Notes: generated by a model from the sequence alone, not told the origin. Counted from the first letter of the stretch, positions 1 to 7,708 are shown. The stretch: DNA of 18,308 bases from Akkermansiaceae bacterium (GCA_028293225.1 JAQGPE010000379.1:1-18308), one strand, 5' to 3'. Numbers and translations: made by a program.

Positions 1-1
1 T

Positions 2-1339
2 CCGGACGAAAACTACGCCCGCGAGGTCATGCAGCTGTTCTCCATCGGCCTGGTGCAGCTCCACCCGGACGGCTCGCTGAAGCTGGACGCCGCCGGCCTG
101 CCGCTACCCACCTACACGCAGACGGACATCGGGGAAATGGCCCGCGTGTTCACCGGCTGGTCCTTCAGCGTGATCAACAGCCCCTCCGCCAGCAACACCG
201 TCGTCCCCAACACCGTCTTCAGCGCCAACAACGGCGTCGAACGCTACGAGGACCGCTGGACCAACCCGATGGCGATGTTTGCCGACAAGCACGACACCGG
301 GGCCAAGGCGCCGCTCGGTCTATCGCTGCCCGCCGGCCAGAGCGGTGAAAAGGATCTCAGCGACGTGCTCGACGGCCTGGCCGGCCACCCGAATGCCGCG
401 CCGTTCATCTGCCGCCGCCTGATCCAGCGCTTCGTCAGCGCGAATCCGTCCTACGGCTACCTCTACCGCGTCTCGAACGTCTTCCGCGGCACCGGCGGAA
501 ATCTGCCCGCGGTGGTCAAGGCGATCCTGCTCGATCCGGAGGCCCGCAGCCTGGCCACCGGCGCGCTGGCCAGCTCCGGAAAATCCCGCGAACCGCTGCT
601 GCGCACCACCGCCCTGCTGCGCGCGCTGGACGCGAAGTCGCAACTGAAGCTGAGCGATCTCAGCGCCTACGGCTACCCCGCCGCCGAGCTGGCCAAGTAC
701 CCGGCCGGAGCCACCGTCGCCCGCATCAGCAACACTATCACGACGCTGCAGGAAAATCCCCTGTCCGCCCCCACGGTGTTCAATTTCTACCAGCCGGACT
801 ACTCCCCCGCCGGCCTGCTGGCCCAGAACGGCATCTACTCGCCGGAACTCCAGATCGCCACGGAGAACAGCGTGATCCAGGCCAACAACGTCCTCTACCA
901 GGCCATCTACTACAACACGGGTTTCCCTGCCGGCTCCCTGGCCGGCCAGGCCGCGCCTCCCTACAACTATCCGGACAACGCGCAGAACCTGATGTCCGAT
1001 CTGACACCCTACAACACGCTCTACATGGCGGTGGTGGATGCAAATCATGACGGCATCTACGACAAGCTGGACACCGCCACCTTCAACAATCCCACGGTGA
1101 TCCGCGCCGCCTGCGAGGCGGTCCTGGACCGCGCCGACCTGATGCTCTGCGGCGGCAATCTGAAAGCCCATGACGGAACCACGCCCGGGTCCGTGCGCAT
1201 GCTCATCCTGGACGCCGCCACCGGCATCCACGGCACCAGCAACAACTCGAACACCCAGCAGGCCACCTACATGCGCGACCGCATCCGCGCCATCCTCTGG
1301 CTGTGCATGTCCTCGCCGGATGCCGTCGCCCAGAAGTAA
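2..1339 (+). CDS. DUF1800 family protein, 5'-truncated by window edge
   Basis: The reading frame is open from base 2 (codons PDENYAREVM), so the gene begins outside the window; the ATG at 29 is internal. The visible part is 445 codons. The opening segment, N-E-N-Y-A-R-E-V-M-x-L-F-x-I-G-like, matches the conserved core of DUF1800. Further family features are a PFICRRLIQRFV helix near residue 135 and a VFNFYQPDYSP segment near 260. DUF1800 proteins are large, mostly exported bacterial proteins of unknown biochemical function that are usually encoded directly beside a DUF1501 protein, as here, where DUF1501 starts 39 bases downstream. The two are probably co-transcribed and may act together at the cell envelope, but that is inference. 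The C-terminus (SSPDAVAQK) is an ordinary family end. The missing N-terminus should hold the export signal. Confidence 0.9.
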   Translation, partial: PDENYAREVMQLFSIGLVQLHPDGSLKLDAAGLPLPTYTQTDIGEMARVFTGWSFSVINSPSASNTVVPNTVFSANNGVERYEDRWTNPMAMFADKHDTGAKAPLGLSLPAGQSGEKDLSDVLDGLAGHPNAAPFICRRLIQRFVSANPSYGYLYRVSNVFRGTGGNLPAVVKAILLDPEARSLATGALASSGKSREPLLRTTALLRALDAKSQLKLSDLSAYGYPAAELAKYPAGATVARISNTITTLQENPLSAPTVFNFYQPDYSPAGLLAQNGIYSPELQIATENSVIQANNVLYQAIYYNTGFPAGSLAGQAAPPYNYPDNAQNLMSDLTPYNTLYMAVVDANHDGIYDKLDTATFNNPTVIRAACEAVLDRADLMLCGGNLKAHDGTTPGSVRMLILDAATGIHGTSNNSNTQQATYMRDRIRAILWLCMSSPDAVAQK

Positions 1340-1378
1340 TCCCGTTTCCCTGTTTCATTCCAACGCTCTGACGTTCCC

Positions 1379-2947
1379 ATGAAAAACCACCAGAAGGAAG
1401 ATCTCCGGACCCGCCGCGATTTCCTGCGCCAGTCCGCCTGCGCCGCTCTCGGCTACACCGGCCTGGTCAACGCCCTGGCGCAGATGCGCCTGATGACCGC
1501 CGCCATGGCTGCCGGCCCGGTCGACAGCGGCTACAAGGCCCTGGTCTGCCTGTTTCTCAATGGCGGCCACGACGCCAACAACTTCCTGGTCCCGGCCGGC
1601 GACCCTGCCTCCGACGGCCTGCGCGCCGACTACGCCGCCGGTCGCGGCATCCTGGCCCTGGACCGCGCCACTCTGAAGCCGCTCACCGTCCCGGCCGCAA
1701 CCCGCGCCTTCGCCCGCCACCACGGCTCCGCCCTGCCCGCCATGGGCCTGCACCCGCAGGCCGGCGGGCTGGCCGACCTGTTCAATGCGAAGAAACTGGC
1801 CCTGGTCGCCAATGTCGGCACGCTGGCATTTCCCGTGGCCAGCCGGGCCGACTATCTCTCCGGGGCGGTACCGCTGCCGCCACAGCTCTTCTCCCACTCC
1901 GACCAGCAGACCCAGTGGCAGTCGTCGATTTCCGACCGTCCCTTCAGCTCCGGCTGGGGCGGTCGCGCCGCGGATTTACTAAATGCCTCGTACAACAGCG
2001 CCACCGCCTCGAAGGTCTCCATGTCGATCTCGCTCTCCGGGGTGAATTCCTTCCAGGTCGGCACCTCCGGCCATGTCACCCAGTACGTGATGCAGTCGTC
2101 CGGCAGCTCGCCACTGGCGGGCTTCGACTACATTCTGGGCGATGGCAATCCCTACGATCTGGCGCTGAACGCCGACGGCTCCTACCGTACCGACCGCGAC
2201 TCCGGCAAGCGGCTGAAGGCCTTTGACGACATCATGAAACTGACCCGCGCCAATCTCCACGAGCAGGAGTACGGCCGCATTGTCACCCGCGCCCGCGCCA
2301 CCGAGGGCACCGTCGGCGCGGCCCTGACTGCAGCCTCCGCCAGCGGAGTGGACTTCGACACGCTCTTCGCCGGGGCCACCACCTCGCTCGGCAACCAGTT
2401 GAAAATGGTCGCCAAACTCATCGCCGGACGCGGCACCCTGGGCAACAACCGCCAGATCTTCTTCTGCCAGGTCGGCGGCTACGACACCCACCAGAGCCTG
2501 CTCACTTCGCACGCCAATCTGGTCGGCGAACTGGACCATTCGCTGAAAGCCTTTCACGACACCCTGCAGGCGCTCGGCGTCTGGGACAACGTGGTCGCTT
2601 TCACCGCCTCCGACTTCAACCGCACCTTCACGCCGAACGACAACAACGCCGCCTCCGCCGGCACCGACCACGCCTGGGGCGGCCACACGCTCGTCATGGG
2701 CGGCGCCGTGAAAGGCGGCGACCTCTACGGCCACTTCCCGTCGCTGAAAACCGGCTCGGCCGCAGGCTCCATCGACTCCGGAGCCACCCGCGGGCGCTGG
2801 ATCCCCGACGTCTCGGTCGATCAATATGCTTCCGTGCTGACCTCCTGGATGGGTGCGGGCCGCAATGAACTGGAGGCGATCTTTCCCAATCTCGGGCGCT
2901 TCGACGACCCCTTCACCACCAGTTCGCCGAACCTGGGCTTCCTGTGA
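1379..2947 (+). CDS. DUF1501 family protein with Tat signal
   Basis: A complete 522-residue protein. The N-terminus contains T-R-R-D-F-L (residues 11-16) followed by an alanine-rich hydrophobic stretch, a typical twin-arginine signal, so the protein is predicted to be exported folded. Family landmarks are GGHDANNFLVP near residue 62 (the usual GGNDGxNxxVP), GGYDTHQ near residue 365, and the TASDFNRTFTPN...GTDHAWGGHTLVMGGAVKGG block near residues 410-440. DUF1501 is related to the alkaline phosphatase/sulfatase-like fold, but no substrate is established, and the metal ligands cannot be assigned from sequence alone. It lies 39 bases after the DUF1800 gene, and its TGA stop overlaps the ATG of the next gene by one base (TGATG). 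This points to a three-gene operon with translational coupling at the second junction. No Shine-Dalgarno sequence is visible before the ATG. Confidence 0.92.
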   Translation: MKNHQKEDLRTRRDFLRQSACAALGYTGLVNALAQMRLMTAAMAAGPVDSGYKALVCLFLNGGHDANNFLVPAGDPASDGLRADYAAGRGILALDRATLKPLTVPAATRAFARHHGSALPAMGLHPQAGGLADLFNAKKLALVANVGTLAFPVASRADYLSGAVPLPPQLFSHSDQQTQWQSSISDRPFSSGWGGRAADLLNASYNSATASKVSMSISLSGVNSFQVGTSGHVTQYVMQSSGSSPLAGFDYILGDGNPYDLALNADGSYRTDRDSGKRLKAFDDIMKLTRANLHEQEYGRIVTRARATEGTVGAALTAASASGVDFDTLFAGATTSLGNQLKMVAKLIAGRGTLGNNRQIFFCQVGGYDTHQSLLTSHANLVGELDHSLKAFHDTLQALGVWDNVVAFTASDFNRTFTPNDNNAASAGTDHAWGGHTLVMGGAVKGGDLYGHFPSLKTGSAAGSIDSGATRGRWIPDVSVDQYASVLTSWMGAGRNELEAIFPNLGRFDDPFTTSSPNLGFL

Positions 2948-3456
2948 TGACGCGGAGGATCTTGGCAAGAGTCGCCCTGGCGGCTGGGATCGCAGCGCTC
3001 CTCTACGCGCTGCGGCCCGGCGGGAAGACCGCACCCGCTACGATCTCTCCCGTAGTTCATTCCCCGCTGGCCGCACCGGCCGTTCCCGCCGCCCCGGAGG
3101 TCAACCTGCTGCCGCTGGCGGAGGAAGCCGCGCGGCTGAACGATCCCGCCGTCACGGTCCAGGATGACCTCGGCATTCTCGACCTGATGCTCGGCGGCTA
3201 CCACCGTCAGTATGGAGGGAATCCCGTCGGCGAAAACGAAGAGATCGCCGCTGCGCTGACCGGCCGCAATCCCCGTGCGCTGGCCTGGCTGCCTGCCAGC
3301 GGCAGCTTCCTGGATCAAAAAGGCCGCCTGATCGACCGCTGGGACACGCCGTATTTCTTCCACGCCCAGTCCGGCGACCACATGCAGATCCGCTCCGCCG
3401 GCCCGGACCGGAAAATGTGGACGGACGATGACGTGGTGCGGGAGCAGGGAAGGTAG
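2947..3456 (+). CDS. Small membrane-anchored protein with pseudopilin (GspG)-like C-terminus
   Basis: Predicted 169 residues. The ATG at 2947 overlaps the upstream TGA (TGATG); a GTG one codon earlier is also possible. Residues 5-21 (ILARVALAAGIAALLYAL) form a single hydrophobic anchor, followed by a Pro/Ala-rich linker. The C-terminal half contains L-I-D-R-W-D-T-P-Y-F-F-H and then IRSAGPDRKMWTDDDVV. This resembles the end of type II secretion major pseudopilins, where D-P-W-G-x-P-Y is followed by S-x-G-x-D-G-x-x-G-T-x-D-D, a calcium-binding loop. The N-terminus lacks the prepilin G/F-T-L-x-E cleavage motif, so it is probably not itself a processed pilin. It is likely co-transcribed with the DUF1800 and DUF1501 genes and may be an envelope partner of them. 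Specific function is unknown. Confidence 0.75.
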   Translation: MTRRILARVALAAGIAALLYALRPGGKTAPATISPVVHSPLAAPAVPAAPEVNLLPLAEEAARLNDPAVTVQDDLGILDLMLGGYHRQYGGNPVGENEEIAAALTGRNPRALAWLPASGSFLDQKGRLIDRWDTPYFFHAQSGDHMQIRSAGPDRKMWTDDDVVREQGR

Positions 3457-3487
3457 GGGCAAACCGCGGCGGCAGCTTCACCCCTCC

Positions 3488-4948
3488 TCACGCCCCCAGA
3501 CTCCGCCAGATATGCAGCACGGCATAACTCCGCCATGGCCGCCACGGCTGTGAAATCCTTTCCGCCTCCTTTGCGCTGACGCCGCCAAGATTGTTCCTTA
3601 CCACGATGTCCTCCTTCGGAAAGGCATCCGGCCAGCGCAGGGCCCGCATCGCGATGTAGTGCGCCGTCCACTGCCCGATCCCCGGCAGCGCCACCAGATT
3701 GCGGATCGCGACGTCCGGGTTCGCACCGCTTTCCAGGGTCAGCACGCCCGACTTGAAAGCCTGCGCCAGCGCCATCAGGCACTTCGCCCGCGCACTCACG
3801 ATCCCCAGACTCGCGATGGCATCGACACCAGCGCCAGCCACGACTTCCGGCAGTGGCGAAAGACGGCTGAGCTCCACAAAGGGCGTCTCGAACTTCTCCC
3901 CGAAGGCCTCCGCAAAACGGCACGCGATCGTCGTCGCGGCCTTCACCGTGATCTGCTGGCCCAGGATCGCACGGATCGCCATCTCGAAGGAGTCGAAGGC
4001 CCCTGGCACACGCAGGCCCGGATGGGCGGCCACCGCTTTCGCCAACAACTGATCCTTCATCAGATGCGCGTTGATCAGGTCCGGCCGGGCGCTTAGGTCG
4101 AAGAGATTCCGCACCCGCCCCAGCAGCGCGGGCAGCACCGGCGTGAGCGAATGGCTGAACTCCACCAGCAGCGATCTCTTCGCCGGAGCAGCGTGCGTAA
4201 CCTTGATCCAGCCCTGGCGCTTCCCCAGCCTCACGGTCCGCGCGTAGTACTGCTCCGTCACGTGCTCGACATCCCGGATCATCCGGCCGCGCAGGAAAGC
4301 CAGTACGCCGTCCCAGTCATAGGGCGGACGGTAGCTGAGCTGCAGAGTCGAACTCCCGCCGCTGCCGGCCGCCTCCGGCTCGTGCTCCGCCGCCGCCTTC
4401 CGCAAGCGGGTCGGCGGCATGCGGTAGTGGGTAAGAAAGGCATCGTTGAAACGGCGCAGGCTGGAAAAACCGCTCGCGAAGGCCACGTCGATCACTGGCA
4501 GCTTCGTCTCCGTCAGCAGTTGCTTCGCCAGCAGCAGGCGGCGCGTCTGCATCAGCTCGACCGGTGAGACGCCGAGTTCCTTCTGTACGATTCGCCGCAG
4601 TTGCCGGGAGCTGATTTCGAACTGCGCCGCGATCTCCTCCAGGTTCGCCCCGTCATCCAGCAGCCCCTCGTCCATGCGGTGGACAATGAGGTGCGCGATC
4701 CGCCCCGCACTGTCCACCGGGGCATTTCCCGGCGCCAGCTCCGGGCGGCAGCGCAGGCATGGGCGAAAGCCGGCTTTTTCCGCCGCCTCCGCGCTTTCGT
4801 AGAAGCGGCAGTTCGCCTCCTTCGGGACCTTCGCCGGGCAGATCGGCCGGCAATAGATCCCGGTGGAGGTCACGCCGACGAAGAAGACCCCGTCAAAGCG
4901 CGGATCGTGGGAGGACAGGGCCTCATAGGCGGCGTGATTTTCGATCAT
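3488..4948 (-). CDS. alkA: Ada-type regulator fused to AlkA-type 3-methyladenine DNA glycosylase
   Basis: 486 residues from the ATG at 4948; an in-frame GTG at 4981 would add 11 residues, but homologues normally start about ten residues before the D-x-x-F-D-G-x-F-F motif, which favours 4948. Domains in order are the Ada zinc/methyl-acceptor domain (residues 1-75), an AraC-type HTH (about 90-185), an AlkA N-terminal domain (about 205-290) and an HhH-GPD glycosylase domain (about 300-480). The four zinc cysteines are C33, C37, C64 and C67, with exactly the spacing of E. coli Ada C38/C42/C69/C72. The helix-hairpin-helix reads LPGIGQWTAHYIAMRAL, and D447 in FPKEDIVV aligns with the AlkA catalytic Asp. 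Expected roles are sensing methyl-phosphotriesters, activating transcription and excising alkylated bases. The Ogt domain of E. coli Ada is absent; separate ogt genes lie downstream in this window. It converges on the pseudopilin-like gene. A repeated element lies 75 bases upstream of its ATG. Confidence 0.93.
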   Translation of the reverse strand: MIENHAAYEALSSHDPRFDGVFFVGVTSTGIYCRPICPAKVPKEANCRFYESAEAAEKAGFRPCLRCRPELAPGNAPVDSAGRIAHLIVHRMDEGLLDDGANLEEIAAQFEISSRQLRRIVQKELGVSPVELMQTRRLLLAKQLLTETKLPVIDVAFASGFSSLRRFNDAFLTHYRMPPTRLRKAAAEHEPEAAGSGGSSTLQLSYRPPYDWDGVLAFLRGRMIRDVEHVTEQYYARTVRLGKRQGWIKVTHAAPAKRSLLVEFSHSLTPVLPALLGRVRNLFDLSARPDLINAHLMKDQLLAKAVAAHPGLRVPGAFDSFEMAIRAILGQQITVKAATTIACRFAEAFGEKFETPFVELSRLSPLPEVVAGAGVDAIASLGIVSARAKCLMALAQAFKSGVLTLESGANPDVAIRNLVALPGIGQWTAHYIAMRALRWPDAFPKEDIVVRNNLGGVSAKEAERISQPWRPWRSYAVLHIWRSLGA

Positions 4949-5003
4949 AGCGGGTGACGGCAAAGTGCGCCGGTCCCGCACAGTGCCTCATCCCATCACC
5001 CCT

Positions 5004-5028
5004 CGCTCGCCATTTTCGGACATGCAAG
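5004..5028 (-). promoter_or_regulatory. Repeated element copy A, upstream of the ada/alkA fusion
   Basis: On the minus strand this reads CTTGCATGTCCGAAAATGGC followed by GAGCG. It matches the element at 7637 and 11474 (both upstream of ogt copies) and shares an exact 18-base core (GTCCGAAAATGGCGAGCG) with the inverted copy at 8030-8054. The ATG inside it lies 75 bases before the ATG of the fusion gene, in the same orientation. The likely role is an operator for the AraC-type domain of the Ada-like protein, i.e. autoregulation; this is inference. The internal ATG also opens an 11-codon frame (MSENGERGVMG) ending at 4988. Confidence 0.6.
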
Positions 5029-5048
5029 TGGAAACCGAAAAACCGCCT

Positions 5049-6002
5049 TCATGGTACCAGTACCACCCGCGGCCCGGCAACGCCCGAACTCCAGGCCCGC
5101 GTCACGTCCGCCAGCGGCACCGCCTCCGTGGCAATCCGGAACCCTGCCGACGGCGCAACTTCCAGCACCGCGTGAACCGCGGCCAGCAGCCGGGGAAACG
5201 GGATGCTGCCGATTCCGCTGCCCATGAGCTGCAGCGACGATGAACGCAACACCGCACTGGGCAGCCGGATGTCCGCGCCACTGGCCGAACCGATCTGCAC
5301 GTAGCGGATCGGCACGCCCTCCGGACCGGCCTTGGCCCCGGCAATCAGGAGCGTCTCCGCACTCACGCCCCACAGGTAGTCGAGCACAACATCGATGCCC
5401 TCCCGGAACTCCGCCTTGAAGGCATTTTCCAGAGCCTCCGGTTCCTGATTCAGCGAAATGGTCACATCCGCGCCGAGCAGCCGGAGATCCTGGAAAGCGC
5501 CGGCCTGGCGTCCGGTGGCAATGATCTTTTTCGCACCCAGATACCGGGCGACCTGGATCGCCAGCCGGCCGGAAGCGCCGGTCGCGCCGTTGATCAGCAC
5601 CGTTTCGCCGGCCTGGAAATGAGCCCTCTCCGTCAGCGCCGCCCACGAGGACACCGCGGGGATGGCCATGGCAGCAGCGGACTCATCGCCCAGTCCATCC
5701 GGCAGAGCGATGCATCGCCGCTCATCCACGCAGCAGAGTTCGCCCATCGCGCCATACGGCTTTTCCGGCAGCAGGAAATACACCCGCCGCCCATGCTCCG
5801 TGAGGCCGGTGCCATCGACGCCCGGAATGAAGGGCAGTTCGCCCTCCGAGCTGTAGTGGCCACCGGACGCACGGCTCTTCGTCACATGACTGATCGCCGC
5901 CGCGGTGACCCGGATCAGGCGCTGCCCGGAGGCCGCCACGGGATCGCGAAACTCGCCATACACGGGAGCCTGGCCCGCCTCCATTACCATTGCCGCTTTC
6001 AT
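5049..6002 (-). CDS. Medium-chain dehydrogenase/reductase, quinone oxidoreductase-like
   Basis: 317 residues starting MKAAMVMEAG, the normal beginning of this family. The frame stays open further upstream, but that stretch covers the operator region and the antisense strand of marR, so 6002 is chosen. The N-terminal GroES-like domain contains FIPGVDGTG (near residue 65). The Rossmann domain carries VLINGATGASGRLAIQVARYLGA near residue 140, an NADPH-binding loop, followed by IIATGRQ. The zinc-ligand cysteines of alcohol dehydrogenases are not apparent, as in QOR-type enzymes, which reduce quinones or other electrophilic carbonyls with NADPH in the cytosol. The gene is divergent from a MarR regulator and its -10 box (TATAAT, minus strand, 6030-6025) lies inside one of the two putative MarR sites. 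It is therefore probably repressed by MarR and induced by a small aromatic or electrophile. The natural substrate is unknown. Confidence 0.88.
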   Translation of the reverse strand: MKAAMVMEAGQAPVYGEFRDPVAASGQRLIRVTAAAISHVTKSRASGGHYSSEGELPFIPGVDGTGLTEHGRRVYFLLPEKPYGAMGELCCVDERRCIALPDGLGDESAAAMAIPAVSSWAALTERAHFQAGETVLINGATGASGRLAIQVARYLGAKKIIATGRQAGAFQDLRLLGADVTISLNQEPEALENAFKAEFREGIDVVLDYLWGVSAETLLIAGAKAGPEGVPIRYVQIGSASGADIRLPSAVLRSSSLQLMGSGIGSIPFPRLLAAVHAVLEVAPSAGFRIATEAVPLADVTRAWSSGVAGPRVVLVP

Positions 6003-6018
6003 TTTTAATTGAATTGAT

Positions 6019-6041
6019 GAGTGCATTATACACATATTAGC
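6019..6041. promoter_or_regulatory. Putative MarR operator 1 and -10 box of the MDR gene
   Basis: A near-palindrome, GTGCAT-T-ATACAC (6021-6033), sits in a 23-base block that is repeated at 6113-6135 with only two differences. On the minus strand it contains TATAAT (6030-6025), which would place the MDR transcript start about 16 bases before its ATG at 6002. A MarR dimer bound here would block that promoter. The -35 region is weak. Confidence 0.7.
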
Positions 6042-6112
6042 CCAATCGAATGGACCACGAAATAATCGACGCAGGCGCCACCCCGGGGAGTGAAATGGGC
6101 GCACACGCAATT

Positions 6113-6135
6113 GAGTGTATAATACACATATTAGC
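6113..6135. promoter_or_regulatory. Putative MarR operator 2 and -10 box of marR
   Basis: Contains a perfect palindrome, GTGTAT-A-ATACAC (6115-6127), in a block matching 21 of 23 bases at 6019-6041. TATAAT at 6118-6123 on the plus strand would start transcription about 18 bases before the marR ATG at 6148, so the regulator would repress itself. Palindrome centres of the two sites are 94 bases apart, close to nine helical turns. Confidence 0.7.
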
Positions 6136-6147
6136 AAGCCGAAATTC

Positions 6148-6615
6148 ATGAAACGAGAACTGTTGCAATTGCGTGAGGCACTCCTCGACCTCACCGGAGT
6201 CCTTAACCGCCCCCAGCCGGATGCCGCGCTGATCAGCCTGGCGGGTGTCGATCTCGACCGCGCCCTCTTTCCCCTGCTGATGCGGGTGGAGCGCAGGGGG
6301 CCGCTGGGCATCGGCGAGTTGGCCGAGCTGTGCGGACGCGATTACACCACCGTCAGCCGCCAGATTGCCAAGCTGGAGGGCCTGGGCCTGGTCGCCCGCC
6401 AGGTCAATGCTCAGGACGCTCGGATCAAGGAAGCTGTCATCACGGCAAAAGGCCGCGCGATCACCACCGCCATCGATGGCGCGCGGGAAAAAGTCATGTC
6501 CACCCTGCTGGCGGACTGGGACCGGCAGGACGTCACGGATCTGGCGCGGCTGCTGCGGAAATTCGCCGACGAAGCGCTGGCCTTCGTGCGCAAGGAGAAG
6601 TCCCGGCCGTCCTGA
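6148..6615 (+). CDS. MarR family transcriptional regulator
   Basis: 155 residues from the ATG at 6148. A GTG at 6115 in the same frame is rejected because it lies within the -10/operator palindrome. The winged helix spans about residues 47-110: PLGIGELAELCGRDYTTVSRQIAKLEGLGLVAR (helices 2-4) followed by the wing with DARIKEAVITAKGR, the usual D-x-R-x-x-x-x-x-L-T-x-x-G motif of the family. The flanking N- and C-terminal helices (ALFPLLMRV; VTDLARLLRKFADEALAFV) would form the dimer interface. MarR proteins are usually ligand-released repressors that act on themselves and on a divergent gene. Here the divergent gene is the quinone-oxidoreductase-like enzyme, and two matching palindromes lie between them. 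A bidirectional hairpin follows the gene. The ligand cannot be deduced. Confidence 0.9.
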   Translation: MKRELLQLREALLDLTGVLNRPQPDAALISLAGVDLDRALFPLLMRVERRGPLGIGELAELCGRDYTTVSRQIAKLEGLGLVARQVNAQDARIKEAVITAKGRAITTAIDGAREKVMSTLLADWDRQDVTDLARLLRKFADEALAFVRKEKSRPS

Positions 6616-6627
6616 ATCGCCACATGA

Positions 6628-6665
6628 AGAACCCCGCCGGCAATCAATCCTACCGGCGGGGTTCT
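6628..6665. terminator. Bidirectional hairpin terminator between marR and the PEP-CTERM gene
   Basis: A perfect 13-base inverted repeat, AGAACCCCGCCGG and CCGGCGGGGTTCT, with a 12-base loop. It lies 12 bases after the marR stop and 14 bases from the stop of the convergent PEP-CTERM gene. The stem is GC-rich with short A/T ends on both sides, suiting termination from either direction. There is no long U-run. Confidence 0.8.
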
Positions 6666-6679
6666 CCTGTCAGGCAGGA

Positions 6680-7408
6680 TCAGTTCCGGCGTCGGCGCAG
6701 CAGTCCCACACCGCCGAGCAGGGCGAGGCAGGCTGCCGCGGGTTCCGGAATCGGCGAGGCATCCAGACGGAAATTGTCCAGGCTCGCCTGAATCGTTGGA
6801 TCGCCCGTGTACTGCGCGCCGATGTAGAGTTCGCTGCTCACGGTGGCGCCCGTGGTAAAGGTCACGGTGAAGTCCTGGAATGAGCCCGCCACCGCCGAAA
6901 CACCCGTGGTGGAATTCAGGATGGTCCCGTTGATCCATGCATCGGTCTCACCGGCTACGCCATTGATCAGACCGATCACCGGCGCTCCGTTGACCCGGTC
7001 CAGCCGCTGCCCGATCGAGACGACCAGCGTATAGAGGGTGTTCGGGGCGAGGGCGCCGACATCCTGGAAGATGTTGATCGTTCCGCCGGGGATTCCCTGG
7101 TTGAGGAAAATCACATTGGAGCCCAGCGCGCCCGCTGGCGTGCCATCAGCACCGGCACCGGTGTAGGCGGTGCCCGCGGGATTCTCGATGCCGAAATCCT
7201 GGAACTGAGAGCCGGTGGTCATGGTATAACTCCAGCTGTTGAAAGTGCCGCTGGGCTTGGGCGCCAGCACGGAGTTGTTGTCGCTGACAACCGGGTCCTC
7301 GAAGCTTGGATTTTGGATCAGTACGGATGCTGCTCCGGCAGCTCCACCCAGGGCAAGGGAGGCGGCCATGATGCAAGTCATCAAGGTTTGGGTATTCTGG
7401 TATTTCAT
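6680..7408 (-). CDS. PEP-CTERM sorting domain-containing exported protein
   Basis: 242 residues. A signal peptide covers about residues 1-27 (hydrophobic stretch MAASLALGGAAGAA). The mature part begins VLIQNPSFEDP, an opening common in jelly-roll or carbohydrate-binding-like exported proteins of PVC bacteria, and ends with a PEP-CTERM signal: PIPEP, a hydrophobic helix (AAACLALLGGVGLL) and the basic tail RRRRN. Such proteins are cut and sorted to the cell surface by an exosortase/archaeosortase-type transpeptidase, which is not in this window. The middle is rich in small, Thr and Asn residues with no catalytic motif that I recognise. It is transcribed alone and converges on marR across the hairpin. 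No Shine-Dalgarno sequence precedes the ATG. A surface or matrix adhesion role is possible but unproven. Confidence 0.9.
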   Translation of the reverse strand: MKYQNTQTLMTCIMAASLALGGAAGAASVLIQNPSFEDPVVSDNNSVLAPKPSGTFNSWSYTMTTGSQFQDFGIENPAGTAYTGAGADGTPAGALGSNVIFLNQGIPGGTINIFQDVGALAPNTLYTLVVSIGQRLDRVNGAPVIGLINGVAGETDAWINGTILNSTTGVSAVAGSFQDFTVTFTTGATVSSELYIGAQYTGDPTIQASLDNFRLDASPIPEPAAACLALLGGVGLLRRRRN

Positions 7409-7636
7409 TGGGATTCAATTAATCGGGTCACCGCGAACCTACGTGAAAGCCCGTAATTGAAAACTAAAACGCGTTTGGAATCGTGACAATTTGCAGGCCC
7501 TGCACTTTCATGGCAGAACGATCACAGGATCGCGCCAACCGGCGAGACTCCAGTATCAGATGAAGGGACTGTATCAAACAGCGTACGCTTCCCCTATCCA
7601 ATGGCGCATCATTCCGCCCAGCATCCCTCCAATCCG
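7409..7636. other. Intergenic region between the divergent PEP-CTERM gene and ogt remnant
   Basis: No convincing coding frame. It holds the presumed promoter of the PEP-CTERM gene and a short palindrome, TGCAGG-C-CCTGCA (7492-7504). It is less GC-rich than its neighbours near 7455-7490. Confidence 0.5.
7461..7489 (-). promoter_or_regulatory. Possible sigma-70 promoter of the PEP-CTERM gene
   Basis: On the minus strand TTGTCA (7489-7484, five of six to TTGACA) is followed after 17 bases by TAGTTT (7466-7461, a poor -10). It would give a leader of roughly 50 bases. This is a weak match offered only as a candidate. Confidence 0.3.
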
Positions 7637-7661
7637 CTTCCATGTCCGAAAACGGCCGGCG
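7637..7661 (+). promoter_or_regulatory. Repeated element copy B, upstream of the ogt pseudogene
   Basis: Reads CTTCCATGTCCGAAAACGGC then CGGCG. It shares the 19-base run CGCTTCCATGTCCGAAAAC with copy D upstream of the intact ogt. The internal ATG (7642) is 67 bases before the pseudogene ATG, exactly the spacing at copy D. It also opens a 14-codon frame (MSENGRRILFPRAY) ending at 7686. Confidence 0.6.
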
Positions 7662-7708
7662 CATCCTCTTTCCACGGGCGTACTGAGGCCGATCAACCAA
7701 GGGACAAC

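Noticed and set aside
320..1231. 303-codon open frame on the minus strand opposite DUF1800
   Set aside because: Shadow of a high-GC coding strand; the plus strand carries conserved DUF1800 motifs.
1979..3034. 351-codon open frame on the minus strand, antisense to DUF1501
   Set aside because: Composition is that of a GC-rich shadow (Gly/Arg/Val-rich, no domain), and the plus strand encodes a recognised family across the same bases.
6115..6147. GTG start for marR at 6115
   Set aside because: This GTG is part of the operator palindrome and overlaps the -10 box, so it would not be within the transcript.
6003..6311. N-terminal extension of the MDR enzyme to a start at 6311
   Set aside because: The extension is Arg/Ser-rich, overlaps marR in antisense and both operator/promoter sites; the family normally begins at MKAA.
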